Below are positions 23,895 through 32,766 of a stretch of DNA of 33,804 nt, piece by piece. The position numbers and the translations under genes were made by a program. Positions within the stretch are counted from its first letter, which is position 1. Every line of letters begins with the position of its first letter. The stretch comes from Victivallales bacterium (GTDB lineage Bacteria > Verrucomicrobiota > Lentisphaeria > Victivallales > UBA1829), in contig JAEEQN010000034.1 of assembly GCA_016285345.1 (NCBI GenBank), positions 1-33,804 on the forward strand, in the 5' to 3' direction. The notes under the pieces were generated by a model. The model ran no database searches, was not told where the DNA came from, and was given only the letters and a program-made list of their open reading frames with translations.

Positions 23895-25910
23895 TTACTT
23901 TTTCAGCACCTGGAACAGCGTGCACACATCGTCGTCGTACAGACAGCGGAAACGTTCCGGATGCGCTTTTGCCGCACGGTATTCCCAGCCGGGATCCGGC
24001 AGGCGTTCCTCGGTAAAAGTGAATGCAATATACAGGTAATCCGCGCCAGCCGCGTCCAGACGTGCGATCCATTCCTCCGCATCGACCGGATCCGCGCGCA
24101 TTTCCGCAAGTGACTCGAACTCGTGTGGTTTCAGCGAGTTCTTTCTGTTGATCGGGACCGAGACCACGCGGTTTCCGGCGACGTCCTCCATGAAACCGTA
24201 GGAAAACACTGTCCCGACCACTGCCGTCGTCTTCGGGCCTTCGTCCTCCGACGCCTTGATCACCTGGCGGATGCATTCCGCGGGGCCACGCCCGAACACC
24301 AGCACATTGCCGTGTTCGCGGACGCCGGGATCCATTTCCCGCGTCGCTGAGAGGAACGCCCCGGCCGGGAAATACAGGATAAGTATGATACAGACCGCGC
24401 GGCGCATCCAGCGGTCCGGTACGAACATCATCGCGGCGCCGGAAAGCGGCACCAGCACGTACCCGTACTTCGCCGTGATGGGAGACCAAAAGACCGCGAG
24501 AAGAAGGATCAGGATCGCCGCCGGGAACACGCGCGGGAAACGTTCCGCGGCGGGCGTCAGCGCCACGGGCAGCAGCAGGGATTCCGCCATGACCCACGGG
24601 ATATATTGCCGCGCAGGTACAATTTCCGGGTATGCGATCAGCTGAACGGCAAACAAGGCTGCCAGCACAAGCGTGAGGATGATTGCAAGAAAGCGTTCCC
24701 GCATTTTCTTACAAATCGGTACGACTGCCAGCACGACAAACAACGCCAGTCCCCACAGGATTCCGCTCGGGATATTCAGGCCCCACGAACCGCCTCGGAA
24801 GAAATAAGCCCACACCTCAGCGGTGAACCCGACCACGTGGCGTTCGACATCCAGTCCAACGGTGAAAAACGGCGGAATTCGCACTGGGTAGAACGGATTG
24901 CCCGCGACGATCCAGTTCCGCAGATAGAACGGTGCGGCGAAAACAAAAGCCGTTCCCGCCGACACGAAGACACATTTGCGCGCATCCGATTTCCGGACGA
25001 AGAAATACACCATGACCGCCAAAGCGAGGACTGGCGAAAGCAGCAGACCGCTCAGCTTGATCGAGGCGGCGATCCCGAGCAGGATTCCCGCCCCCAGACA
25101 CGATGGGATATGACGGCGGGATGTACCCGTGCACAGCAGCGCGACTCCGGCGGTCAGATACCCGCCGTTCAGCACGTCCGTGTACGCCATCGCGGCGTTA
25201 CCGAAGACCATGCTCGTGAACATGACCAGCGCGGCGGAAGCGAGGGATGCCGTCCGCGACGCCCCGAAAAAGCCCCCGATCGCGAAGACGGCTCCGGCGT
25301 TCAGCACCAGCGCCCACACCTGCAGCAGACACGCAAAATCCGCGCTCCCCGGCGTCGGCGCCATCAGAAAACAGTACAGCATTTCCCCGTAGGCCGGGTA
25401 ATACTCGCACGTGTACCCCGGGACCGGAACGTACGCCAGACTCCCGTTCTGAAGCCACATCGCCGGAAAAAACAGATGGTAGAAAAATGTGTCCGTCCCG
25501 AGGTGCGCCGCGAAACACGACATGCTCAGAATGACAGTACCGCACAGCAGCAGCCCGAAACAGAACTTTTCGCCTCGCCGTTTCAGGAGAAACGCGTGAT
25601 CCGATGAGGCAGACGCAACCAGTTCTTCTTCTCCTCTGTCCTTTTGCACCCGCCGCGCGATCCAATACAGCCCGACCGAAAACACCAGGCAGCATATCTC
25701 CACGGAAAAAAAAGACAGACATCCGAGCATTCCCGGCACACCCACGGACGCCAGCATGATCGCCGTACCGTACGCCGAGGCAAGCAGGAAACGTTCCGCC
25801 GCCCCGAGCATCGTAGACCGCGCGGCATGCCATGCCGCGAGCGTCACGACCGCAACGGGAATGGCCGCAAGCAGAAAAATCAGAACTTTGCAGAAAAAAA
25901 GAATTAACAT
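23895..25910 (-). CDS. GT-C type membrane glycosyltransferase-like protein
   Basis: A 671-aa integral membrane protein with roughly a dozen helices between 1 and about 510 and a soluble C-terminal domain of ~150 residues ending in CTLFQVLKK. After the second to fourth helices it has GTDTFFYHLFFPAMW with D140 and H145, the acidic and His pattern of the first periplasmic loop of GT-C (ArnT/GT39-like) enzymes. Such enzymes transfer sugars from polyprenyl-phosphate carriers to envelope molecules. Neither sugar nor acceptor can be read from the sequence. Its promoter lies at 25944-25971; the Shine-Dalgarno is weak. Single-gene unit, convergent with uvrC. Confidence 0.7.
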   Translation of the reverse strand: MLILFFCKVLIFLLAAIPVAVVTLAAWHAARSTMLGAAERFLLASAYGTAIMLASVGVPGMLGCLSFFSVEICCLVFSVGLYWIARRVQKDRGEEELVASASSDHAFLLKRRGEKFCFGLLLCGTVILSMSCFAAHLGTDTFFYHLFFPAMWLQNGSLAYVPVPGYTCEYYPAYGEMLYCFLMAPTPGSADFACLLQVWALVLNAGAVFAIGGFFGASRTASLASAALVMFTSMVFGNAAMAYTDVLNGGYLTAGVALLCTGTSRRHIPSCLGAGILLGIAASIKLSGLLLSPVLALAVMVYFFVRKSDARKCVFVSAGTAFVFAAPFYLRNWIVAGNPFYPVRIPPFFTVGLDVERHVVGFTAEVWAYFFRGGSWGLNIPSGILWGLALFVVLAVVPICKKMRERFLAIILTLVLAALFAVQLIAYPEIVPARQYIPWVMAESLLLPVALTPAAERFPRVFPAAILILLLAVFWSPITAKYGYVLVPLSGAAMMFVPDRWMRRAVCIILILYFPAGAFLSATREMDPGVREHGNVLVFGRGPAECIRQVIKASEDEGPKTTAVVGTVFSYGFMEDVAGNRVVSVPINRKNSLKPHEFESLAEMRADPVDAEEWIARLDAAGADYLYIAFTFTEERLPDPGWEYRAAKAHPERFRCLYDDDVCTLFQVLKK

Positions 25911-25943
25911 CTCAGGTATTCCATTAATGTGAGGCGATTTTTT

Positions 25944-25971
25944 AATATACTTTGCCCCACGCGTTTTTCAA
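25944..25971 (-). promoter_or_regulatory. Promoter of the GT-C membrane protein gene
   Basis: On the minus strand: TTGAAA (25971-25966), 16 bp, TATATT (25949-25944), 34 bases before the start codon. Confidence 0.65.
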
Positions 25972-26033
25972 GTCGTTTTCCACATTATTCCACGCTTTCG
26001 CGATCCATGGGCGATTTTTCTCCGCGGAACGGG

Positions 26034-26061
26034 TTGAAAAAAGGCATTTCCGTGCTATTGT
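26034..26061 (+). promoter_or_regulatory. Promoter of the Nif11-like gene
   Basis: TTGAAA (26034-26039), 16 bp, TATTGT (26056-26061), 47 bases before the ATG at 26108. The -10 is imperfect. Confidence 0.5.
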
Positions 26062-26107
26062 ATCTCATCCTGACATTCATTCAACATCCATTCGAAAGGA
26101 TCTTACT

Positions 26108-26395
26108 ATGTCTATTGAGCTCGCCAAAGCCTTCTGTGTTCGCCTCATGTCCGACGATGAATTCCGTGACGCCATCGGCCGCGCCGCCTCCGCCAAGGAG
26201 ATCGCCGACCTCGTCGCCGCCAACAACTACACCTTCAACAAGCACGACCTCCTGAAAGTCGTCAGCGACCTCTCCGGCAAGAAGATCGACATGGAACACC
26301 TCTCCGCCATGATCTGCGAGGTCTACGAGGAAGAGATCAAGACCGAAGGCGGCTCCGCCGACGCCGTCACAGAGTGGCTCGCCTCCCTCCAATAA
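26108..26395 (+). CDS. Nif11-like small protein, possible RiPP precursor
   Basis: A 95-aa protein. Residues 1-50 follow the Nif11 pattern: MSIELAKAFCVRL, DDEFRDAI, EIADLVAANNYTFNKHDLL. In Nif11-class leader peptides such a domain guides modification of a C-terminal core cut off after a Gly-Gly. Here a GG occurs at 81-82, leaving a 13-residue tail SADAVTEWLASLQ without Cys. No modifying enzyme, peptidase-transporter or second precursor is in the neighbourhood, so it may be an orphan precursor or a Nif11-like protein with another role. AAAGGA precedes the ATG at 26108; the longer frame upstream would cover the promoter. Followed after 24 bases by a membrane protein gene. Confidence 0.7.
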   Translation: MSIELAKAFCVRLMSDDEFRDAIGRAASAKEIADLVAANNYTFNKHDLLKVVSDLSGKKIDMEHLSAMICEVYEEEIKTEGGSADAVTEWLASLQ

Positions 26396-26419
26396 TCCGC
26401 TTATCCCCTCCGGCGGACC

Positions 26420-27007
26420 ATGTCGGCACGGTCGGACAAGGACGCGTATTCCCGGCAAAACGGAGATACGGATACTCCGTTTGATCCGGCCGGTTATTTC
26501 CGTCAGGAGCATCCCTCGTCCATGGAAGACGAAACTCCGGACGGGGACGTCGAATCATCCGCATCTGTTCCCCGTTGGTTTCAGCTGATCAAAAACCGCT
26601 GGCGGGATGTTTTGGCATGGTCCTTTGCCGCGCTCCTGCTGGTGCGGATTGCCGTCGCTTTTTACTTCGCGGAATTCTGGATCGGCTATCTTCCGCAGTT
26701 CGGTCTGCTCGCGCTTCTGACCGCCGAACTCTTTTTTTCCAAAGACCGCTGTATTTCCCTGGTCTCCTGCATCCTTCTTGTTGACAGCCTCATAGCGGAC
26801 GGCTATCATCTGTTCACATACAGAGCTGTATACCACCATAGACTCGAACTCAACTGGCCGTATGATAACCGCATCCAGATCGCTCTGGTGACGCTCGGGC
26901 TGGCGCTCATCGTGTGGAGAGAACGGTCCGTCCCCAGATTGGCCGCAGCTATTCCGCTCCTTGGCATCTTCCTCGTTCTCCTTGTAATCATAATCGCCAG
27001 CCTCTGA
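26420..27007 (+). CDS. Five-helix membrane protein of unknown function
   Basis: A 195-aa protein not recognised. Residues 1-55 are hydrophilic and acidic (no signal peptide). Hydrophobic helices follow at about 62-83, 88-105, 110-130, 150-167 and 171-194. The third is followed by the polar segment DGYHLFTYRAVYHHRLELNWPYDNR. No catalytic motif is visible. It lies 24 bases after the Nif11-like gene with no terminator between, so they are probably cotranscribed. A role in export or immunity for the Nif11-like product is possible but has no direct support. Confidence 0.6.
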   Translation: MSARSDKDAYSRQNGDTDTPFDPAGYFRQEHPSSMEDETPDGDVESSASVPRWFQLIKNRWRDVLAWSFAALLLVRIAVAFYFAEFWIGYLPQFGLLALLTAELFFSKDRCISLVSCILLVDSLIADGYHLFTYRAVYHHRLELNWPYDNRIQIALVTLGLALIVWRERSVPRLAAAIPLLGIFLVLLVIIIASL

Positions 27008-27105
27008 CCGTCGGACGACGTTCCCGTGTGCAAAGCAGTGTCTCCGAACTGAATCTTATTCCCTTTTATTCTATCCAAAATCCCCCGGAAACATTCGCGC
27101 GCGTG

Positions 27106-27134
27106 TTGCATTTTTATAGAAACTGTGCTATATT
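27106..27134 (+). promoter_or_regulatory. Promoter of typA
   Basis: TTGCAT (27106-27111), 17 bp, TATATT (27129-27134), 46 bases before the ATG. No clear Shine-Dalgarno follows it. Confidence 0.65.
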
Positions 27135-27180
27135 ATAGTTTATACTTGTTTTTCAAAGACTTTCACAACCCCGAATCCTT

Positions 27181-29010
27181 ATGCAGAACATCCGAAACAT
27201 CGCCATCATCGCGCACGTCGACCACGGCAAGACCACGCTCGTCGACGAGATCATCCGTCAGGCCAAGCTCTTCCGCGAAAACCAGGAAATGCACACCTGC
27301 TTTCTCGACAGCAACGAACTCGAACGCGAACGCGGCATCACGATCCTCGCGAAAAACATCAGCGTGAACTACCGCGACACCAAGATCAATATCATCGACA
27401 CTCCCGGCCACAGCGATTTCGGCGGCCAGGTGGAACGCGTCCTGAACATGGCGGACGGCGTCCTGCTGCTGGTCGACAGCGCCGAGGGCCCCCTGCCCCA
27501 GACGCGTTTCGTGCTGGACAAGGCGCTGAAGCTCAAACTCCGCCCCATCGTGATCATCAACAAGATCGACCGTCCCGACGCCCGCCCGCAGGAAGTCCTG
27601 AACGCCGTCTACGACCTCTTCATCGACCTCGACGCGACCGAGGAACAGCTTGAGTTCCCCGTGCTCTACGCCAGCGGACGCGACGGCTGGGCCACCACCG
27701 ACCTCGAAAAGGGCTCCCGCGACTCCATCCTCCCGCTCATGGACGCGATCATCGACCACATCCCGCCGCCGCCCTTCAACGAGGGTCCCGCGCAGATCCA
27801 GATCACCACGCTCGACTACAACGACTACGTGGGCCGCATCGGCATCGGCCGCGTCCACCGCGGTACGCTCTCGCTCGACAAGCCGCTCTGCCAGATCAAG
27901 CGCGACGGCCAGACCTATCAGACGTCGATCAAGCAGCTCTTCGTATTCGAGGGCATCTCCCGCAAGGAGGTCCGCGAGGTCCCGTGCGGCGACCTCTGCG
28001 CCCTCGTCGGCGTCGAGCACATCGACATCGGCGACACCATCGCCGACGCCTCCGCGCCCGAGGCCCTGCCCCCGATCTCCATCGACGAGCCCACCCTCTC
28101 CATGATGTTCCGCGTGAACGACTCCCCGTTCTTCGGGCAGGAAGGCAAGTTCATCAGCAGCCGTCACATCCGCGAACGCCTCCTGAAGGAAGCCGAGCGC
28201 GACGTGGCGCTCCGCGTGGAGGAAGGCGAAAGCGACAGCTTCAAGGTCAGCGGACGCGGCGTGCTCCACCTCGCGATTCTCATCGAGACCATGCGCCGCG
28301 AAGGCTACGAGCTCACGATCACCAAGCCGCACGTCATCATCAAGGAGATCGACGGCGTGAAGAACGAGCCGATCGAGGAGCTCACGGTCGACGTCGACGG
28401 CTCCGCAGCCGGAAAGGTCATCGAGATCGTCGGCCTCCGCCGCGGCGAGATGATGAAGATGGAGCAGCACGGTTCGCGCCAGCTCCTCGAGTTCATGATC
28501 CCCACGCGCGGCATCATCGGCCTCCGCAGCAAGGTCATGACCGCCACCGCCGGCGAAGCCATCATCTCCCACCGGTTCGACCACTACGAGCCCATGAAGG
28601 GCGACGTGCCCAGCCGCACGAACGGCGTGATGGTCAGCATGGGCCGCGGCAAGGCGGAAGCCTACGCCATCGACGCCCTCCAGCTCCGCGGCACGTTCTT
28701 CATCGACCCCGGCGTGGAGACCTACGAAGGCATGATCGTCGGCTCCCATTGCACCGACGACGACCTGGAGGTCAACCTCCAGAAGGCGAAGAAGCTCACC
28801 AATATGCGCGCCGCCGGCTCCGACCGCAACCTCAAGATCGCGCCCGCCGCGAAGCTCTCGCTCGAGGAGGCGCTCGAATACATCGAAGACGACGAATACG
28901 TCGAGGTCACCCCGCTCAACATCCGCCTCCGCAAGAAATACCTCACCTCGCTCGAACGCCGTCGCATCCGCGGACGCATGCTGAAGGGCGAGGCCGAGGG
29001 AGCCGAATAA
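27181..29010 (+). CDS. typA: Ribosome-associated GTPase TypA/BipA
   Basis: A 609-aa translational GTPase that binds the ribosome in the manner of EF-G and aids 50S assembly and growth under stress. GTPase motifs: AHVDHGKT (11-18), RERGITI (49-55), DTPGH (73-77), NKID (127-130). The EF-G-like domains II, III and V follow, and the family's own C-terminal domain ends the protein (from about 495, including [15 protein letters not shown]). Length is typical. The 5' leader lacks a visible Shine-Dalgarno. A gap of 57 bases separates it from the ABC-F gene. Confidence 0.96.
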   Translation: MQNIRNIAIIAHVDHGKTTLVDEIIRQAKLFRENQEMHTCFLDSNELERERGITILAKNISVNYRDTKINIIDTPGHSDFGGQVERVLNMADGVLLLVDSAEGPLPQTRFVLDKALKLKLRPIVIINKIDRPDARPQEVLNAVYDLFIDLDATEEQLEFPVLYASGRDGWATTDLEKGSRDSILPLMDAIIDHIPPPPFNEGPAQIQITTLDYNDYVGRIGIGRVHRGTLSLDKPLCQIKRDGQTYQTSIKQLFVFEGISRKEVREVPCGDLCALVGVEHIDIGDTIADASAPEALPPISIDEPTLSMMFRVNDSPFFGQEGKFISSRHIRERLLKEAERDVALRVEEGESDSFKVSGRGVLHLAILIETMRREGYELTITKPHVIIKEIDGVKNEPIEELTVDVDGSAAGKVIEIVGLRRGEMMKMEQHGSRQLLEFMIPTRGIIGLRSKVMTATAGEAIISHRFDHYEPMKGDVPSRTNGVMVSMGRGKAEAYAIDALQLRGTFFIDPGVETYEGMIVGSHCTDDDLEVNLQKAKKLTNMRAAGSDRNLKIAPAAKLSLEEALEYIEDDEYVEVTPLNIRLRKKYLTSLERRRIRGRMLKGEAEGAE

Positions 29011-29067
29011 GGCGCGGAGAACAAAACGGTTCCGACGCATTCCCGCTGAAACGACGAAGACGGCCCC

Positions 29068-31089
29068 ATGATCGATTTCCAGAACGTCACCAAGCTCCTG
29101 GGCGGCAAGTCCATCCTCGACAACGCCTCGTTCCGCATCAATCAGGGCGAGCGCGTCGGCATGGTCGGCCCGAACGGCGCGGGCAAGACCACCGTCTTCA
29201 GCATGATCCTCGGCGAGCTCCCGCCCGACAAAGGCGAGATCCTGATCCCCGAACGCCTCCGCATCGGCATCCTGCGCCAGCAGATCGACCTCTCCGACAA
29301 GCAGGAGGACGTGCTGTCCTACGTCGCCGCCACGGGCGAACTCCCGCTCATCCAGGCGCGCCTCGCGGAGGTCGAACGCGCCCTCGAGACCGATCCCGCC
29401 AACCGCCAGCTGCTCGACGAATTCGGCCACTTGCAGACGACCTACGAACACCTCGGCGGATACGACTCCGGGCACCGCGCCGAAGCCGCGCTCGCCGGGC
29501 TCGGGTTCGACGAGGACGTCTTCCACAAGCCGCTGAACTCGTTTTCCGGCGGCTGGCAGATGCGCGCGTCCATGGCGCGCGTCCTGCTCTCCGAACCGGA
29601 CATCCTGCTCCTCGACGAACCCTCCAACTACCTCGACATCCCCGCCGTGGAATGGCTTCAGCGCCGCCTGCGCGTCTACACAGGCACCCTCCTCCTCATC
29701 TCCCACGACCGTTTCCTGCTCAACTCCCTCACGAACGTCACGCTCGAGATCAACGGCGGCAAGGCGACGCGCTATTCCGGCAGCTACAGCAAGTACGTGG
29801 TCGAACGCGAAACGCGCTCCGCGCTCGCCGAGGCCGCCCGCAAGAACACCGAGAAACGCCGCGACAAGCTGAAGGAGAACATCGAACGCTTCCGCTACAA
29901 GGCGAGCAAGGCCGCCCAGGTCCAGATGTGGATCAAGATGCTCGACAAAATCGAGACCGAGGAACTGCCCGAACAGCTTCATTTCCAGGGACGCATCCGC
30001 ATCCCGGAACCGCCGCGCTGCGGAGCCGAGGTCTGCGCCGTCGAAAACGTCTCGCATTCCTACGACGGCGCGCGCTTCGTCTTCCGCGACGTCTCGTTCA
30101 CCGTCAACAACGGCGACAAGCTCGGCATCGTGGGCTACAACGGCATGGGAAAGACCACTCTGCTCCGCATCATCGCCGGCACGCTCGCCCCGACCTCCGG
30201 CCGCGCACGCCTCGGACACAACGTCGTGATCGGCTACCAGGCGCAGGAATTCGCCGAACTCCTCCCCGCCGAGGAGGCCGCGTACGACGTCGTGAAGCAC
30301 GCCGCGCCCGGCGACACCCCGCCCTCGCGCATCCGCGAGATCCTCGGCGCGTTCGGGTTCTCCGGCGACGACGCCATGAAGCAGTGCAAGGTGCTGTCCG
30401 GCGGCGAGAAAATCCGCCTCTGCTTCGCGCGCATCTTCGTGAACCCGCCGAACCTGCTCATCCTCGACGAGCCCACCACGCACCTCGACATCGCCGCGCG
30501 CGAGGCGCTCCAGGACGCCATCATGAACTACAAGGGCACGGTCTGCTTCGTCAGCCACGACCTCGAATTCATCCGCGGCACCGCCACCACCATCCTCGAA
30601 ATGCGCCACGACCGCGTGAAACGTTTCTTCGGCAATTTCGACTACTACAAGGAAAAGCTCGCCGAAGAGGAAGCCGCGAACGCGCCCGCCTCGAACAATC
30701 AGCAGAGCAAGACGTCTTCGTCCGCTTCGTCCGCCGCGTCCGCCGCGTCCAATTCGTCCGCGAATTCAGGTTCCGCCGCTCAGCCCCAGCCGCAGACTGC
30801 GGGCAAGGACCGCCGCCGCGAGAAGGCCGCGAAACGCAACGCCCTGCTGCCCGAAAAACGCCGCATCGAACGCGGCCTGGCGAAGTGCGAGAAGATCATC
30901 GAGGACGCCGAAAACGAGAAGGCGGAGATCGACAAACAGCTCATGGAAGCCACCCCGCAAACCGATTTCGCCGCGCTCCAGAAACGCCGCAAGGCACTGG
31001 ACTACGACATCGCCGAGGCCACCGTCGAATGGGAACGCCTTGCCTCCGAACATGAAGAGTTCATGAAGAAATACAACGACGCGGACTGA
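29068..31089 (+). CDS. ABC-F family ATPase (Uup/YdiF/EttA-like)
   Basis: A 673-aa soluble protein with two ABC domains and no membrane part, as in ABC-F translation factors that act at the ribosomal E site. Walker A motifs are GPNGAGKT (34-41) and GYNGMGKT (356-363). The signatures are FSGGW (about 159-163) and LSGGE (443-447); Walker B motifs end in DEPSNYLD and DEPTTHLD. A charged interdomain linker lies at about 245-305. The C-terminus has a Ser/Ala/Gln-rich low-complexity stretch (about 540-575) and then a coiled coil (about 580-670), like the C-terminal DNA-binding coil of Uup. Which subgroup, and whether it protects against antibiotics, cannot be told. Probably read through from typA. 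Confidence 0.92.
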   Translation: MIDFQNVTKLLGGKSILDNASFRINQGERVGMVGPNGAGKTTVFSMILGELPPDKGEILIPERLRIGILRQQIDLSDKQEDVLSYVAATGELPLIQARLAEVERALETDPANRQLLDEFGHLQTTYEHLGGYDSGHRAEAALAGLGFDEDVFHKPLNSFSGGWQMRASMARVLLSEPDILLLDEPSNYLDIPAVEWLQRRLRVYTGTLLLISHDRFLLNSLTNVTLEINGGKATRYSGSYSKYVVERETRSALAEAARKNTEKRRDKLKENIERFRYKASKAAQVQMWIKMLDKIETEELPEQLHFQGRIRIPEPPRCGAEVCAVENVSHSYDGARFVFRDVSFTVNNGDKLGIVGYNGMGKTTLLRIIAGTLAPTSGRARLGHNVVIGYQAQEFAELLPAEEAAYDVVKHAAPGDTPPSRIREILGAFGFSGDDAMKQCKVLSGGEKIRLCFARIFVNPPNLLILDEPTTHLDIAAREALQDAIMNYKGTVCFVSHDLEFIRGTATTILEMRHDRVKRFFGNFDYYKEKLAEEEAANAPASNNQQSKTSSSASSAASAASNSSANSGSAAQPQPQTAGKDRRREKAAKRNALLPEKRRIERGLAKCEKIIEDAENEKAEIDKQLMEATPQTDFAALQKRRKALDYDIAEATVEWERLASEHEEFMKKYNDAD

Positions 31090-31144
31090 CTGGAAACCAC
31101 CGAGACAAAACTCCGGCAAGTCGGCAGGATATTGCATTGATCAC

Positions 31145-31185
31145 AAAAGAAAAACCGTCGGAAACGAACTGGTTTCCAACGGTTT
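31145..31185 (-). terminator. Minus-strand terminator downstream of the tRNA-Val remnant
   Basis: AAACCGT/ACGGTTT plus GGAAAC/GTTTCC with one mismatch form a 13-bp stem (31152-31185) around a 6-base loop. On the minus strand a T-rich tract follows (plus A run 31145-31153). It fits termination of the original tRNA-Val gene; the hairpin may also help end ABC-F transcription on the plus strand. Confidence 0.7.
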
Positions 31186-31199
31186 AGCTTGGTTCAAAA

Positions 31200-31249
31200 T
31201 GGTGGGCGTAGTAGAACTCGAATCTACGACCTCCACGATGTCAATGTGG
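31200..31249 (-). pseudogene. 3' half of tRNA-Val(GAC): attachment-site scar of an integrated element
   Basis: Read on the minus strand from 31249: anticodon arm CCACA-TTGACAT-CGTGG (anticodon GAC at 31242-31240), variable loop AGGTC, a perfect T arm (GTAGA, loop TTCGAGT, TCTAC), acceptor strand TACGCCC, discriminator A and CCA. The 5' half (D arm and GGGCGTA acceptor strand) is missing on its right. The loop-closing pair of the anticodon stem is an A-C mismatch, which suggests that true tRNA sequence begins in the anticodon loop, a common crossover site for tyrosine recombinases. The integrase gene to the right fits. The intact tRNA should lie beyond the window. Confidence 0.8.
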
Positions 31250-31284
31250 AAGAATGATTGTATTATCAATGGTTTGCAAAACTT

Positions 31285-31304
31285 TTCGGTAAAAATTCGG
31301 TAAA
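31285..31304. repeat. Direct repeat beside the attachment site
   Basis: TTCGGTAAA occurs at 31285-31293 and again at 31296-31304, an 11-bp period. Such spaced short direct repeats near an att core can be arm-type sites for the recombinase; this is inference. Confidence 0.4.
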
Positions 31305-31369
31305 TTCAGTTTTCATATAGCTTCATGGGTGTGCTTGTTTTCTGTTGTAGCATGGTGCGCGATGTAGCC

Positions 31370-31404
31370 ACATGTGCGCGCGTAACCCCTTGCTTCGCAC
31401 ATGT
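31370..31404. repeat. 9-bp inverted repeat between the scar and the ATPase gene
   Basis: ACATGTGCG (31370-31378) is matched by CGCACATGT (31396-31404) over a 17-base loop. No T run on either side. The remainder of 31205-31455 outside the named sites shows no gene. Confidence 0.45.
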
Positions 31405-31455
31405 TTCGACCCGGAGTTAAGTCTCATTCCCCTTGTCTGTTTGACAGGCGAAAAC

Positions 31456-32640
31456 TCATAGAGACTCAAGATTCCGCATGGCAAGGAAATCTCGGAAATG
31501 AATGTGCCGGACGATGCTTGTAGAGTAGTCAAGCTCATCAGAGGTAATGAGAATCTTCTGGGAAAGCGGGTCAACATTCTCGAACGCCCTGAATTCGCGT
31601 TGATATGCCTTGTCGTCGGCAACACTGTAGGCAACCTGAATGTAGTATTTCCGATTGTCTTTCTGCGCCAGGAAATCAATTTCTCTACGGTCACTATTGA
31701 AGACATGGAGTTTGTATCCCATATACAGCAACTCGTTGTAGACGACATTTTCAAGGTTGTGGTCGAGGTCAAACCGATTGTCCGGGCAGCGAATTGAGTT
31801 CAGGGAAACATCGCTGTCATAGCACTTGCGATAGAAGGAGAGCGCCTGCTTGGTTCGCGTGGAGTATTGTTCCAGAAAATCGACGGCATAAGCCATTTCA
31901 AGGTATCGGATGTATTTCTGAATCGTGTTTTCCGAGCATTTCTGCATCTGTTTTACAGCCTTGAAAATTGAGTTCGCCGAGACAATGCGTGAATTGGAAC
32001 GCAGAACAAAATCCACCACAGCACGGAACAACGCTTCCTTTCTGATCTTGAAGTGGACGATCAAATCCTTGTAGATGATGGTTTCGTTCAAGTCCTCCAG
32101 ATATCGCCTCAAAGCTTCACCGGAAAACTCAAGTCGCTTGGGGAAACCGCCCCAAATCAGGTAGTCGAGGGGGGTGATTTCCTTGCCAAGTTCCTGTGCG
32201 TATTCCTGCAATTCACCATAGACGAAGGGGCGTACACGGAACGAAACGAAACGCCCGCTCAGCTCTTTCACATACTCTGTAGAAAGCATTTTAGAGTTGG
32301 ATCCGGTCACAAAGACAGAATCCCCATGCAAACGCAAGGACTGGCAGACCTCCACCCAGCCATCTATTTCCTGTGGCTCGTCCAAAAAAACGTAGCATCT
32401 GCCGGATTTTCTTCTCTTGTTCACATACTCAAGCAGTGAATCCGCGTTCGGAAAAAGTGCTCTGACCTCGCGTTTCTCAAATTCCAAGTAAATGACGTCG
32501 GTCGAGCTGTTCTGAATCTCATCCCTGATCTGCTGCATGATCACTGATTTGCCGCATCGCCGGATACCGGTGATGATTTTAATCAGATCGCTGTCGTAAA
32601 ACGGACGAATCTGCTGTAAGTAGTGTTCTCGTAGAATCAT
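31456..32640 (-). CDS. AAA ATPase with C-terminal DUF4143 domain
   Basis: A 394-aa protein. The N-terminal ATPase has Walker A GIRRCGKS (25-32), Walker B CYVFLDEPQEI and a sensor segment VFVTGSNSKML. The C-terminal DUF4143 part has the restriction-nuclease-like pattern of the family: Glu in LENVVYNELLYMGY, Asp in REIDFLAQ and Gln in YYIQVAYS. The family is widespread in anaerobes and often multicopy; its role is not established, with proposals around mobile elements and defence. The ATG at 32640 is preferred over an upstream one at 32703 because GGAG stands just before it and family homology begins there. It lies within the integrated element and is probably cargo. Confidence 0.85.
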   Translation of the reverse strand: MILREHYLQQIRPFYDSDLIKIITGIRRCGKSVIMQQIRDEIQNSSTDVIYLEFEKREVRALFPNADSLLEYVNKRRKSGRCYVFLDEPQEIDGWVEVCQSLRLHGDSVFVTGSNSKMLSTEYVKELSGRFVSFRVRPFVYGELQEYAQELGKEITPLDYLIWGGFPKRLEFSGEALRRYLEDLNETIIYKDLIVHFKIRKEALFRAVVDFVLRSNSRIVSANSIFKAVKQMQKCSENTIQKYIRYLEMAYAVDFLEQYSTRTKQALSFYRKCYDSDVSLNSIRCPDNRFDLDHNLENVVYNELLYMGYKLHVFNSDRREIDFLAQKDNRKYYIQVAYSVADDKAYQREFRAFENVDPLSQKILITSDELDYSTSIVRHIHFRDFLAMRNLESL

Positions 32641-32682
32641 TTGTTGAACTCCGTATACTCGTTCTGAAATAACGCTGTTTAT

Positions 32683-32710
32683 AACATACTGCGAACTTTG
32701 CAAAAGTCAA
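32683..32710 (-). promoter_or_regulatory. Candidate promoter of the DUF4143 ATPase gene
   Basis: On the minus strand: TTGACT (32710-32705), 16 bp, TATGTT (32688-32683), 43 bases before the preferred ATG. The -10 is imperfect. It is overlapped by one of the repeats listed at 32687-32766. Confidence 0.5.
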
Positions 32711-32766
32711 GCAAAAGTTCTCATTATACTGCAAACTTTGTAGAAAGAACCGAAAAGTTCGCAGTA
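32687..32766. promoter_or_regulatory. Operator-like repeat cluster upstream of the DUF4143 ATPase gene
   Basis: A motif TACTGCRAACTTT occurs at 32687-32699 and 32727-32739 (start to start 40 bp) and inverted at 32754-32766. A half-copy AAAAGTTC lies at 32713-32720. The first copy overlaps the proposed promoter. The arrangement suggests binding of a regulator, possibly the ATPase itself. The rest of this gap, 32767-32962, shows no gene or clear signal. Confidence 0.5.

Noticed and set aside
27163-30609. Minus-strand ORF of 1148 codons antisense to typA and the ABC-F gene
   Set aside because: It spans two well-identified genes on the other strand. Its composition is the low-complexity Asp/Glu/Val/Arg mix produced by GC-rich codon bias, with no motif.
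27984-31055. Plus-strand ORF of 1023 codons in another frame of typA/ABC-F
   Set aside because: Arg/His/Pro-rich shadow of GC-rich codons; the overlapping frame carries complete GTPase and ABC motifs.
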